A stretch of DNA of 64,000 nucleotides from Mycobacterium neglectum (lineage in GTDB: Bacteria; Actinomycetota; Actinomycetes; Mycobacteriales; Mycobacteriaceae), in the NCBI RefSeq assembly GCF_002591975.1, contig NZ_NVQE01000018.1, positions 50,671-114,670 of the forward strand, in the 5' to 3' direction. Position numbers and translations under genes: made by a program. The notes beneath the pieces are model-generated. The model was given only the letters and a program-made list of their open reading frames with translations, had not been told where the DNA came from and did no database searches. The stretch's first letter is position 1, and each line of letters begins with the position of its first letter. Of this stretch, positions 55,109-63,435 are shown one piece after another.

Positions 55109-56853
55109 CGGTGTCCGGTTCCGGTCGTCGTCGCTTCCGCGCAGGCCTGTTCGAGCAGGTCGGCCACACGCTCATCGCCGCGCCGGCGAAGTATGCCCTC
55201 AGCGCTGGGCTGCGGATTGTCCAGTGCGGCAGCCAGAGCGGCTTTCGGGTTGCTTGTGTCGCGGCCGGTGAGTTGGGCGAGCTGCTGCGCGGCTGGAGCT
55301 GTGGTGTCGAGTTTAGCGATCGTGTAAGTGCGGCGGTGGGTGTTGAGGGCGATGATCAGGGTGTCGCCCAGGGTGGCGCCGAGGTCGTGGGCGTGGGTGC
55401 GTAGTGATCCGATGTGGGCGTTGTTGCTGGCGTTGGTAACCCAGGCGATGCGGATGGGCTTATGCTCTGGGTTGGTGAAGGTTTGTTGACTGCCGACCTT
55501 GATGTGTGCGGCGCGGGCGATGGCGACGGCGATGCTGCGGCCAGATCCGCGTTCAACGTCGTTGGTGACTGGCAGTGCGAGTCGGATCACTTGAGTGTTG
55601 GTGCGAAACACGCCGCGGGCATGGTGCAGCGGCCGTTGTCTCGGGCCGGGGTCGGTGGCGGTGCGGCGGCGGCTGTAGCCGTCGCGGGTGATGTACCGAG
55701 GCGTGGCAAGGTAGGTCTGTAGCGATCGTGCGCTGATGTCGGGGAATGCGGCCTGGATGTCGTTGAGCAATTGTGCTGTGGGGGCTTGGCCGCCATGGTT
55801 GTCGATGTATTGCCCTATCGCGGCATTGATGCTGGTGTAGTGGGGCAGGTCCCATGTGCGTAGCGCCCAGGTGGTGCGGCTCGCTCGTACGAACTCGTCT
55901 CGTGAGGATAGGGCGCTGGCCAGCGATCCGGGTAAGGCGGGGATGCCCATGTCGGTGTGGATCTGTTCGAGAGTGAGTGGGCGCTGGTGTGCATGCAGGA
56001 CCGCGGCAAGCATCGTGGCGGTGGTGTCCGCGCTATGGGTGATGCGCTGGCCAGCGATGGTGAGGTGTAGGTAGTTCTCTTCGAGATAGGTAGCGATGGC
56101 CTCTGGATGCATGCCGGCTCCCATCAGTAGGTCGGTGAATTCGGCAGTCCTCAGCGCCCCGGCTGCCGCGGTGAGAGCTTGTGCCGCAGCGGTTTCGATG
56201 TGTTCGCGGCCTCGAATCCGGGAGTTCTCTAGCCAGTCCTGGTGGCGGCGGTAGGGGCCGGCGACGTGTAACAGCAGTGCTGCGGTGTCGCTATGGAGGT
56301 CTTGGCTGGTGAGGGCGAGTTCACGGCTGGCCAGCTCGGAGGGTAGGTACGGGCCGAGCTGGTGAGCAAGCAGGCGTGCGTGACGCTGCAGCGCTTGGTG
56401 CTCGGGGTGCTCAAGCAGTCCAGCAAGCTGACGTTCTGCGCGCCGGGCCCGGCGGGTGACACTCGCGCCTGAGCATCCCAATGTCGCAGCGACCTGCCCC
56501 GTAGGTTGAGGGTCGAGGGGAATCACTCGGGTGGTGAGGATAGTGCGGGTGTCGGGGTCGATCTGATCAAGCAGCTTGGCGGCGGCACCAGCGGGGGTGT
56601 CAGGGTAGCCGGCCATGGCGACTTGGATTGCGCGGCGGGCGGTGTCGATGATGGTGTTGAACGCACTGGGTCCGATTGCTGGTTGTGCCGTGAGGCTTTC
56701 GCATGTTTGAACGCCGAGATCTCCCCATCGGGGATACTTCTCGGCATAACACGATAGCCGTGGCGGAAGCTGACCGTAGGGGACGAGTTGGTCAGCGATA
56801 ACCGCGAAGTCCCCAATAAGGTCTTTCAACGGCTGCGCAGTGTCGTCAGTCAT
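55105..56853 (-). CDS. Large regulator-like protein with sigma-70 region-4-type HTH
   Basis: 582 residues from the ATG at 56853. About residue 110-150 is 'TRVIPLDPQPTGQVAATLGC' with 'SGASVTRRARRAERQLAGLL', which resembles sigma region 4. Further helical repeats follow, with a HARE-HTH/winged-helix look near 'RPLTLEQIHTDMGIPALPGS' and 'APTAQLLNDIQAAFPDISAR'. The C-terminal ~150 residues are beta-rich ('GRSIAVAIARAAHIKVGSQQ'). Related large proteins occur on actinobacterial plasmids; role unknown, possibly transcription control or defence. Confidence 0.6.
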   Translation of the reverse strand: MTDDTAQPLKDLIGDFAVIADQLVPYGQLPPRLSCYAEKYPRWGDLGVQTCESLTAQPAIGPSAFNTIIDTARRAIQVAMAGYPDTPAGAAAKLLDQIDPDTRTILTTRVIPLDPQPTGQVAATLGCSGASVTRRARRAERQLAGLLEHPEHQALQRHARLLAHQLGPYLPSELASRELALTSQDLHSDTAALLLHVAGPYRRHQDWLENSRIRGREHIETAAAQALTAAAGALRTAEFTDLLMGAGMHPEAIATYLEENYLHLTIAGQRITHSADTTATMLAAVLHAHQRPLTLEQIHTDMGIPALPGSLASALSSRDEFVRASRTTWALRTWDLPHYTSINAAIGQYIDNHGGQAPTAQLLNDIQAAFPDISARSLQTYLATPRYITRDGYSRRRTATDPGPRQRPLHHARGVFRTNTQVIRLALPVTNDVERGSGRSIAVAIARAAHIKVGSQQTFTNPEHKPIRIAWVTNASNNAHIGSLRTHAHDLGATLGDTLIIALNTHRRTYTIAKLDTTAPAAQQLAQLTGRDTSNPKAALAAALDNPQPSAEGILRRRGDERVADLLEQACAEATTTGTGHR

Positions 56854-56968
56854 GCGGGTCTGCCGGGATACCGCCGGGCGTAGCGATCGAGTGCCCACAC
56901 CAGGACACGGCGCCGGGCTGAGGGGTTCAGCATATTCACTCCAGTGCAACGGACCTGGGTTCTCGAAC

Positions 56969-57235
56969 CTACGAATCGCGCTCGGAGCGCTCGGGCTTCC
57001 AGCCCATCGAGCGCCAGATACGTCGACCAATTGCCACCCAGAACACCGCGAGGTAGACAACCAGCGCGGCGACCAGGACAAGTGGGCTCCAGTTGCCCTT
57101 TATGGTGCCCACCAAGGCAACCGCAACGCTCAGCATCAACGCTAAAGTGACGAGAGCCCCAGCGCGGGTGCCCATCCAACGCTGAGCGGTGCGTTCCATG
57201 TTGTCCAAGCCTCGTGCCAGTGAATTAGTAGCCAT
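56969..57235 (-). CDS. Small membrane protein (88 aa)
   Basis: AAAAAGGGGA precedes the ATG at 57235. Two hydrophobic helices: 'GALVTLALMLSVAVALVGTI' and 'SPLVLVAALVVYLAVFWVAI', with a basic C-terminus 'GRRIWRSMGWKPERSERDS'. No family recognised. Confidence 0.6.
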   Translation of the reverse strand: MATNSLARGLDNMERTAQRWMGTRAGALVTLALMLSVAVALVGTIKGNWSPLVLVAALVVYLAVFWVAIGRRIWRSMGWKPERSERDS

Positions 57236-57270
57236 TTCCGACTCGATCCCCTTTTTTGGTTCGTGTGAAT

Positions 57271-57720
57271 TTACTTCTGGTGACGGGCGTGACCGGGCGG
57301 CGAGCATGCGGTGCATAGGCCGGTGTTGTCCTCGTAGGTGACCCGCCAGGCGCACGGTCCGGTAATCGTGTTGCAGGCAGCCGAGTCGGTGCACCCACAG
57401 CCCTTACAGCGTCGGTCAACGCGCCCGGCTGCGGCTGTGGGTACTTGCGGCACCGCCCGCTGTGTCAGGATCGGTGGATCACCGGCCAGCGCGAGCTTCG
57501 CTTGCGTGATCAGTTCGTCGTCATCTGGGAGTTCGCGGCGAGCTTTGATGTCGGGAAACTCCATTGCCCACGACAGCATGAAGTCACCGATCTGCTTGTT
57601 TCCGTCATAGATTGCGAACTCACCGCGACTGTGGTGGTCAAGAATGCCGAGGTGATCAATGTCGATCAGACGACCATCATCGTGTGTGAAGCGCAGGATC
57701 GTCTCGGTGTTGTCGCTCAT
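57271..57720 (-). CDS. Protein with phage-type Cys cluster (149 aa)
   Basis: N-terminal half is beta-rich ('RFTHDDGRLIDIDHLGILDH'). The C-terminal 'CKGCGCTDSAACNTITGPCA' with 'WRVTYEDNTGLCTAC' is the 'CxxCGCTxxxAC...CxW...LCxxC' zinc/metal module seen in many phage and plasmid proteins next to DNA-binding domains. Function unknown. It is followed by the small membrane protein gene on the same strand. Confidence 0.68.
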   Translation of the reverse strand: MSDNTETILRFTHDDGRLIDIDHLGILDHHSRGEFAIYDGNKQIGDFMLSWAMEFPDIKARRELPDDDELITQAKLALAGDPPILTQRAVPQVPTAAAGRVDRRCKGCGCTDSAACNTITGPCAWRVTYEDNTGLCTACSPPGHARHQK

Positions 57721-57728
57721 GATGGCCT

Positions 57729-58025
57729 TTAGGTTTGGCGCACTGGCGCTACGTATGGTGCATCGGTGCCAAAGTTGTTGGGCACCAGGAAGTCGACCGG
57801 GATGCCGCCGATCGTCCAGTACGGCTCTGACTGACCCTCGATGCTCGCTTGCGTGAATCCCATCAGGGTTCCGGGCGGATACGGTTGGGTGCTGGCAAAG
57901 GTGTGTCGCTTTCCGGCGGCGAATTCCACAGTTTGCATCGAGTGATACACCGGGTCGGTCGTGGTCACCGGAGGGTCATCCGTAACGACTGGATGCCCCG
58001 GATGATCCGGATCAGCTTGTGCCAT
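57729..58025 (-). CDS. Hypothetical protein (98 aa)
   Basis: The ATG at 58025 with GGGAG upstream; 8 nt before the next gene. Pro/Thr-rich start, then beta strands 'HSMQTVEFAAGKRHTFASTQ' and 'EPYWTIGGIPVDFLVPNNFG'. No family recognised. Confidence 0.58.
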   Translation of the reverse strand: MAQADPDHPGHPVVTDDPPVTTTDPVYHSMQTVEFAAGKRHTFASTQPYPPGTLMGFTQASIEGQSEPYWTIGGIPVDFLVPNNFGTDAPYVAPVRQT

Positions 58026-58049
58026 CACGTCTCCCGCTTCGTTCTACCG

Positions 58050-58490
58050 TCATTGGCGATCCAGCCCTCCGGGGGAGGAACGTGCTGCAATGACCTTGTA
58101 CGGATGTTTGCGGCCCTCCCTCACCAGATCGGCAAGGTCGTCGCGTACCGCTGAGCCGAGCTGCGCAGTCGGGTCGAACCAGCCCAAGAAGCCCGGTTCT
58201 GAACTCACGCTCTCCAACGGCTGTTGCTGGCCCGAAACCAGCACCTTGCCATTGCCCAAGGACATCACCAGGTGGTCCTTGAACGCCCCGACGTCGCCGG
58301 CCTGCACGTCTGACGCCGGGATCGGGTGCGTGACCGGAGCACCCTTGGACGGCAACGTGATGCCCGCCTTCTGATACGCCTCGGAGACCGACGCGCCGTT
58401 GAACGCGGCCCGCACCGCCTCGGCAGCCACAGGCGACCGTGCATCTGCCACTTCGCCGACCGCATTGGGGTGCTCGACCTTATCGCTCAT
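58050..58490 (-). CDS. Hypothetical protein with NlpC-like C-terminal pattern (146 aa)
   Basis: The ATG at 58490. 'SPVAAEAVRAAFNGASVSEA' and 'YQKAGITLPSK' precede 'HPIPASDVQAGDVGAFKDHL' and 'MSLGNGKVLVSGQQQPLESV' with 'GFLGWFDP'. The latter looks like the '(L)xxGDxxxFxxHxxxxLGxGxxL' strand pattern of NlpC/P60-like or mycobacterial ESX-associated proteins; the catalytic Cys is not seen. The link is weak. Confidence 0.55.
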   Translation of the reverse strand: MSDKVEHPNAVGEVADARSPVAAEAVRAAFNGASVSEAYQKAGITLPSKGAPVTHPIPASDVQAGDVGAFKDHLVMSLGNGKVLVSGQQQPLESVSSEPGFLGWFDPTAQLGSAVRDDLADLVREGRKHPYKVIAARSSPGGLDRQ

Positions 58491-58537
58491 AGTATGGCTT
58501 TCCTTGCGTTGTCCTGTAATGCATTCCACGCTTACCG

Positions 58538-59230
58538 CTACTGGCTGATCCGGGTGAGGCCGTGACTGCGTAGCAGGTCTTTGACCCCATCGTGCTCGCC
58601 GCAGATGTAGGCCCTCGCTAGGAGGTCGTTGAACGTTCTCGCGACTCCGGGATCGTTATCATTGACGGGGATCGTCAGCAGGATGCCTGCGCCGGAACCG
58701 ATGAGCAGGCTGTTGGCGACGAACACGGCGGTGCGTTTGTTGCCATCCTCGAACGGCTGGGCCGTGGCAAGTTCAACGAACAGGGCTAGCGCGTTCTCCT
58801 GGACCTGTGCGCTGCGGGTCGCACCGTCGAGCAAGGTCTGCAGTGCGTCCTCGGTCAGGGCGGCGGGCGTGTGGCGACCGTAGGCCGTGCTTACCCCGAT
58901 GGCCTGTTCCTGGGTGCGCAGTTGGCCGGGATGCAGTGCACCGCTGCGGGTGAGAGTGGCGTTGACGGCACTGACGAACCCTGCGTCGATCGAACAGCCA
59001 GCGTGGTCGATGACGAACTGTGCTGCGTCGCGTAGATCTTCGAGAAGCGCGAGGTCGGCGCGCGATGCCACACCCGCAAGGCTGCCGGATCGTAGGAAAT
59101 TCTCGGTGTCGAGACGGCCCGTGGACAGACCATCGAACACCCTGCCGGATGAATACACGACACCGGCAAGGTCGGTGACGGTGAGCGTGGTCGCGGTGTG
59201 TCCACGTTCCTCACGGTCGGCTGCGTTCAT
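58538..59230 (-). CDS. Fic/Doc-family protein with altered catalytic motif
   Basis: 230 residues. The Fic fold is clear ('LALLEDLRDAAQFVIDHAGC', 'TLLDGATRSAQVQENALALF', 'VELATAQPFEDGNKRTAVFV'), but the motif HxFx(D/E)GN(G/K)R reads QPFEDGNKRTA: the catalytic His is Gln. Doc and Fic enzymes need this His, so the protein is probably inactive as a transferase and may be a regulator or decoy. Two GTAGTCG boxes lie between it and the divergent RHH-like gene at 59299. Confidence 0.82.
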   Translation of the reverse strand: MNAADREERGHTATTLTVTDLAGVVYSSGRVFDGLSTGRLDTENFLRSGSLAGVASRADLALLEDLRDAAQFVIDHAGCSIDAGFVSAVNATLTRSGALHPGQLRTQEQAIGVSTAYGRHTPAALTEDALQTLLDGATRSAQVQENALALFVELATAQPFEDGNKRTAVFVANSLLIGSGAGILLTIPVNDNDPGVARTFNDLLARAYICGEHDGVKDLLRSHGLTRISQ

Positions 59231-59238
59231 AACCCTTA

Positions 59239-59288
59239 TCGTAGTCGATTAATGGCGAGTGGCGCCAGGGATTTGTCGTAGTCGCTTA
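59239..59288. promoter_or_regulatory. Paired GTAGTCG boxes between the Fic-like and RHH-like genes
   Basis: tcgtagtcgatta (59239-59251) and tcgtagtcgctta (59276-59288), direct repeats 37 bp apart. A third copy is at 53214. Likely binding site of the small DNA-binding protein encoded at 59299. Confidence 0.65.
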
Positions 59289-59298
59289 TCATTCTCGT

Positions 59299-59481
59299 AT
59301 GCCGTCTCCGGGAAGACCACCCTTGGAAGCGGGCCAGCGTCGAACTGCCCCAGTTCCGGTGCGCTTCACGGCAACTGAGCGTGAGGTGATCGAGGCCGCG
59401 GCCAAGGCCGATGGGCAGTCTGTGTCGGCGTGGGTGCGCGATCGCGCGCTTGCCGCCGCCCGGAGGCGCACTCGCGATTAG
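59299..59481 (+). CDS. Small RHH/MobC-like DNA-binding protein (60 aa)
   Basis: 'RRTAPVPVRFTATEREVIEA' and 'AAKADGQSVSAWVRDRALAA' form a beta strand and two helices typical of ribbon-helix-helix or mobilisation-accessory (MobC) proteins. Size and divergent position suggest an antitoxin or autorepressor for the Fic-like gene. The last 4 nt overlap the convergent gene. Confidence 0.7.
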   Translation: MPSPGRPPLEAGQRRTAPVPVRFTATEREVIEAAAKADGQSVSAWVRDRALAAARRRTRD

Positions 59482-59774
59482 TGCCGGCGTGATAGGTACT
59501 GCTGGGCGGCGGCCGGTGGGTACGGCAGCCCTGTATCGAGCATGCCGAGGAGCGCGTCGTCCTCCAGGTCGCGAGCCGCAGCCCCATGGTCGCCGTCGAG
59601 CTCGAGCTGAGCTGCGAGCGACCGTGCGAAGTTATCGATGATCTGTCCGAGCCTGTAATCAGGGTATTGATGCCAGTACGCGGCGAGCGCAGTCAACACC
59701 TCGTCGATGCGCTCGGGGCGACGCCCGTCAGGGCCGCAGGGCGCGAAGGTCGGCAAATGCTGGTTACTGCTCAT
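59478..59774 (-). CDS. Hypothetical plasmid protein (98 aa)
   Basis: 'ERIDEVLTALAAYWHQYPDY' and 'RLGQIIDNFARSLAAQLELD' match the 'xxYWxxYPDxRLGQLIxN' pattern of small plasmid/phage proteins found in many bacteria; the rest is 'DALLGMLDTGLPYPP'. Function unknown. It overlaps the gene at 59764 by 11 nt. Confidence 0.7.
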   Translation of the reverse strand: MSSNQHLPTFAPCGPDGRRPERIDEVLTALAAYWHQYPDYRLGQIIDNFARSLAAQLELDGDHGAAARDLEDDALLGMLDTGLPYPPAAAQQYLSRRH

Positions 59775-60078
59775 CGTGTGGAAGCCTTTCCCGTGGGGCC
59801 GTTCTCGTTAGTGGGGGGATGGTTGTCTGTGGGCCGTCGGGCTCGGTTTTCGCGGCGGCGAGGTGGCCGGCGGCTTCGTCGGCAAATAGTGCGGCGGCGT
59901 CGAGTTCAGAGGGTTGCGCATCGTCGGCCTCGTTGACCAGGACGTACATGGCGAAGGTCCAGGCTGTGCGGGCATGGGCGCTTCGGCGCTGCGGCTGCGA
60001 CATCGCTTGTACCGCGGCGTGGAGATTCGCGCGGGCCTCGCCGAGCCAGATGCTGGGGAGCTGGTTCGGGATCATCAT
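59764..60078 (-). CDS. Small helical plasmid protein, paralogue of 38516
   Basis: 104 residues: 'IWLGEARANLHAAVQAMSQP', 'QRRSAHARTAWTFAMYVLVN' and 'ALFADEAAGHLAAA' parallel the gene at 38516 in order and spacing. A polar tail of ~30 residues is added. Function unknown. ATGA overlap with the coiled-coil gene upstream. Confidence 0.68.
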   Translation of the reverse strand: MMIPNQLPSIWLGEARANLHAAVQAMSQPQRRSAHARTAWTFAMYVLVNEADDAQPSELDAAALFADEAAGHLAAAKTEPDGPQTTIPPLTRTAPRERLPHDEQ

Positions 60079-61325
60079 GTCGGTGGCGCGGCTTCCTGGT
60101 CTGGGCCTTGTGTTTCGCCCTCGCTCTCGCGCGAGAGCGAAGCTGGTGCCTTCTTCGCGCGGCTCGTACGTTTGCGGGACGTTTCCAGAGCCTCTCGCGC
60201 GTCGCTGAGTGCGTCGGTGAGTACTTGCACGCGGTCCTCTGCGCTGCGCCGAGCCAACGCGAGCTGCTCAGCATGGGCGGCTCGCAGGATCTCGCGCTCG
60301 GAGCGTTCGTCGGCGCGCACGCGGTCAAGCTCGACGGCGAGGGTGGCCAACGCGGCGCGGTCACTGTCGGACTCCCGCCTTGCCGATTCGGCTAGTGCCT
60401 GTGCTGTAGCGAGTTCGACGCGAAGTGCAGACGCATCGGCCGTAGCGTGCTGAGCTTCCTGCCGGGCGGTGTCGATTTGGCCTTGGAGGCGGGTGTGCTT
60501 TTCTTCGAAATCTCTTCGGGTCTGGTCAAGTTCGTCACGCAGTTGGGCTGCTGTGGCGCGCTCTCGTTCGGCTGATTCATTGGCCGCGACGAGGGCTGCG
60601 CTGGCTGCGCTGGTCTCGATCTGTGCGGTGGTGGCTGCCTCGCGGGCACTGTCTACCTCGCGGTCACGTTCTGCAATCTGTTCTGTGAAGCGAGCTTGAG
60701 CCTGTGCGAGGGTGACCTCGGCCGCCGCGACGGCAGCCTCGGCGCTAGAGCGGATCTGGGCTATGTCTGCGGCGGTGGCTGCACGTAGTCGCTCCATGTC
60801 GGCAAGGGTCTCCTCGGCGAGTGTGTCGGCCTCGTCTCGGTCCTGTTCTGCCTGCGCTTTTCCATCCTCGGCAGCACGCGCGGACCGCTCGGCGGTTGTG
60901 GCGCGGCGCTCGGCTTCGGTGACTTTGGTGAGGGCGTCTCGGTGGGCGTCCTCGACCTCAGCTCCGGCAGCCTCGACGTCGCCGGCAGCGCGGATTGCGG
61001 CGAGGACGTCATCGAGGTAGTGGCGGACCTCGGCCACTCTCTGAGGTAGTTCGGCGAGGCGCTGTTCGAGCGTGGCCCGCGCCATCGACACGGGGGCATC
61101 TGGGTTCTCGGCTCCCGGTGCATTATCGGCGGCCTGGCCAGCAGCGTGCGTTCGCCTGGCCTTCCAGGCGTTCGCACGGTTGTGGATCGGGCCGCCACTG
61201 TCGTCGGCGCGTTCGCAGTATCGGGAAGGGCGTCCGGTGGCCGGGTCCGGGCGGCGCGAGCGAGTACAGCCTGGGTAGTGGCATCGGTCGGCCGCCGTCG
61301 CTGTGGCGCCGCTGGGTTCCGTCAT
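60075..61325 (-). CDS. KfrA-like coiled-coil protein
   Basis: 416 residues from the ATG at 61325. The first ~45 residues contain 'CHYPGCTRSRRPDPATGRPS' and RYC, probably a small zinc-binding DNA-binding head. Residues ~90-390 are an almost uninterrupted Ala/Glu/Arg coiled coil ('RAAEDGKAQAEQDRDEADTL' and 'QIAERDREVDSAREAATTAQ' are examples). The layout recalls KfrA, a plasmid stability protein with a long coiled coil. An array of GAAAC repeats lies ~50 nt upstream. Confidence 0.75.
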   Translation of the reverse strand: MTEPSGATATAADRCHYPGCTRSRRPDPATGRPSRYCERADDSGGPIHNRANAWKARRTHAAGQAADNAPGAENPDAPVSMARATLEQRLAELPQRVAEVRHYLDDVLAAIRAAGDVEAAGAEVEDAHRDALTKVTEAERRATTAERSARAAEDGKAQAEQDRDEADTLAEETLADMERLRAATAADIAQIRSSAEAAVAAAEVTLAQAQARFTEQIAERDREVDSAREAATTAQIETSAASAALVAANESAERERATAAQLRDELDQTRRDFEEKHTRLQGQIDTARQEAQHATADASALRVELATAQALAESARRESDSDRAALATLAVELDRVRADERSEREILRAAHAEQLALARRSAEDRVQVLTDALSDAREALETSRKRTSRAKKAPASLSRESEGETQGPDQEAAPPT

Positions 61326-61370
61326 GGGGCAAGCATACCAGTTTCGTATCCACTCGCGAGGGACGTGACA

Positions 61371-61400
61371 GAACGAAACATAACGAAACGAAACGAAACA
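61371..61400 (+). repeat. Tandem AACGAAAC repeats upstream of the KfrA-like gene
   Basis: gaacgaaacataacgaaacg followed by aaacgaaaca: four cgaaac units in 30 bp, in otherwise GC-rich DNA. They could be a binding array for the KfrA-like protein, or iterons. Confidence 0.6.
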
Positions 61401-61537
61401 GGGGGTTGGCATAGACGTATCTGGGTCAACCCCGGGAAGCGGCTACAAGCCGATAGGGCTGAGCGTGGGGGTTTCTGCCCGGTTGGGGTGCGTGTAGGGA
61501 TTCCTGTGAAAAAGTGCCCGGCTGTTACTACACGCCT

Positions 61538-62131
61538 TCAGTCGGGGGCGGGCGCCGCGGCGGCCGCTGAACGTGCTCGGGTGGCATCGCGCCGCAAGGC
61601 CTGGGCTAACGCCTCGTTGTCGGTGAAGTCGGCGACGGTGGTCAAGGTCCGCGCGATCCGGGTGAAAAGCGGCGGGGGAGCGGCAATCGGACCTTGGGTG
61701 TGCTCGGCTTGAACCATGCCCGCAATGGACAGGAGTTGCGCCGTCTCCCTCTGACGGGCATCCCGTTCCGCCGTGCTGGTTGTCGTGCTGGTCTGGTAGA
61801 ACAGCAGCGCCTCGGCCAGCCCGCTGACGAGGCGGCCGAATACCGAGACGCTGATATGCGCGGTGCGGGCAAGGGTGAACAGGTCTTCGCCTGGTTCCTC
61901 GTCGGTGAACGTGCCGACGATTTCGCCTGCCAGCGTGTCAATGGCGGCATCATCGAGCAGATGCTGAGCGGACTGCTCACTGACTCCCAGTTTGCGCGAC
62001 ACTGCCGCGTGACGCTCCGCGAGAAGTGTCCTGGCCGCGTCGTGCGAGAGCACCATGCCGCGGTCACTGATGCGTGCAACAAGCACCGCCGCACGCGCTT
62101 GGAGCCAAGCGTGAGCCTCTTTGTCCGGCAC
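61538..62131 (-). CDS. Hypothetical plasmid protein (197 aa)
   Basis: Helical: 'AHAWLQARAAVLVARISDRG' and 'LSHDAARTLLAERHAAVSRK' with 'LGVSEQSAQHLLDDAAIDTL', an HTH-like order, then 'HISVSVFGRLVSGLAEALLF' and an Ala-rich tail. Could be DNA-binding. No family recognised. Confidence 0.62.
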   Translation of the reverse strand: MPDKEAHAWLQARAAVLVARISDRGMVLSHDAARTLLAERHAAVSRKLGVSEQSAQHLLDDAAIDTLAGEIVGTFTDEEPGEDLFTLARTAHISVSVFGRLVSGLAEALLFYQTSTTTSTAERDARQRETAQLLSIAGMVQAEHTQGPIAAPPPLFTRIARTLTTVADFTDNEALAQALRRDATRARSAAAAAPAPD

Positions 62132-62245
62132 GGCTTTCCGCCTTCGGGGGTGTCTGGATTACGTGGCTAGTGGTCCGGGGTTGACGAACGGGGAGCCCGA
62201 GGTCAGTGGCCGCGGTGATCGTAGGCGACGGGCGCCCGGGCCGAA

Positions 62246-62956
62246 TCATCCAGTGGCAGTGCAGGCCTGCGCACCCTGCTCTGAGGAAAGGCCCCATTGC
62301 AGGGCAACTGCCTCTGGTATTGACAGGCCGGAAACCGCTGCGTCGATGAGCGTGCGCGCCGGTAATCGCGCAGCGACATGGCTCGTCCAGCGCCCGATCG
62401 GGCCGGTGGCGGATCCCGACGTTAGGCAGTCCAGATAGGTGCAGGCCAGCGACACCCGGGCATCGTGGAGCCAGCTGCTCGGGCCACGCTGATCTTCGAG
62501 AAAGGTCATGGCGATCTCGTAGTCCCGGTGCTGTCGCCGGTCGTCCGGCTGCTCGCGCTGAGCCTGGGCGAGCTGCTCGACGAGCCTCCGCACGTTCGGG
62601 CCATTGGGCCCGAACTCAAAGCCGGACGGCATGCACCGCACCACCTGGAGCTGACGGGCACGGATTTGGCGCGCCTCGTGGTGCAGCATGGGCTCGTACC
62701 CCAACACGCGCATGGGCCTGACCTCCCACACTTCCCACGGCATATACAGGTGGGCCCAGCCGAAGTTCACCATGTAGGCCGGCTCCTCGAACAGGCGGAA
62801 TCCGCTCCACGTGCGCGAGGTCAGGCGTCGACCAGGGCGCAGCCGCGCGAAGGCCTGGAGATTGATCGCGTCGCGGCCGCGGTGAGCGGCGACGTACCAC
62901 GGACGGCTGGAGATCTCGGCACGCGCTAGGGCGTCCATCGTGGCCATGTCAACCAT
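62246..62956 (-). CDS. Hypothetical plasmid protein (~236 aa)
   Basis: The start is uncertain (ATGs at 62956, 62947 and 62938; no clear ribosome site). Trp/Arg-rich N-terminal half: 'EISSRPWYVAAHRGRDAINL', 'SGFRLFEEPAYMVNFGWAHL', 'YMPWEVWEVRPMRVLGYEPM'. The C-terminal part is helical. Consistent coding bias but no recognised family. Confidence 0.6.
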   Translation of the reverse strand: MVDMATMDALARAEISSRPWYVAAHRGRDAINLQAFARLRPGRRLTSRTWSGFRLFEEPAYMVNFGWAHLYMPWEVWEVRPMRVLGYEPMLHHEARQIRARQLQVVRCMPSGFEFGPNGPNVRRLVEQLAQAQREQPDDRRQHRDYEIAMTFLEDQRGPSSWLHDARVSLACTYLDCLTSGSATGPIGRWTSHVAARLPARTLIDAAVSGLSIPEAVALQWGLSSEQGAQACTATG

Positions 62957-63111
62957 TGTGCGCGCCCGAGGTGACACCGCATAGGCCGCGCCTGCGTGAT
63001 GGCAGGTTCTCGGTGTGAGTCATCTGCTGGATTCCCTTCGATGTCGTAGGGGCGCCGAGCCTGTGCGGCGATGTCCATCACGCAATGTCCTTCCCCGGTA
63101 CCTATTCCGGA

Positions 63112-63435
63112 CTATCCGGCTCGCTGCTCATCGTGCGTAGCGACGTACTGGGCGATGGCCTCGCGCATGAGATCGCTCGCGCTTCGGTTCTCGCGGTCGG
63201 CTAGCTGGTCGACACGCTCGCTAAGCGCACGGGGCAACCGAACTTGCCGGCGTGGCGAGACTGCTCCCGGTTCGGAGGCGGGGTCGACGCTGGGCCGACC
63301 ACCGGCCCGGCGGATCAGTTCACGGCTTGATCGCGTTGCCGCAGTGCTCGTTTCGCCGCGCTCGGGATGAATGCCGCGGTCGGCACCTTCGGCCCAATCC
63401 GCAAGCTTGTTGTATCGGTCCTGGTCGATATTCAT
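63112..63435 (-). CDS. RHH (CopG/BrnA-like) antitoxin
   Basis: 107 residues. The C-terminal 'RQVRLPRALSERVDQLADRE' with 'NRSASDLMREAIAQYVATHD' is a ribbon-helix-helix domain. The N-terminal 'MNIDQDRYNKLADWAEGADR' would wrap the toxin. It is the second gene of the operon (ATGA overlap), in the toxin-first order of BrnT/BrnA. Confidence 0.8.
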   Translation of the reverse strand: MNIDQDRYNKLADWAEGADRGIHPERGETSTAATRSSRELIRRAGGRPSVDPASEPGAVSPRRQVRLPRALSERVDQLADRENRSASDLMREAIAQYVATHDEQRAG

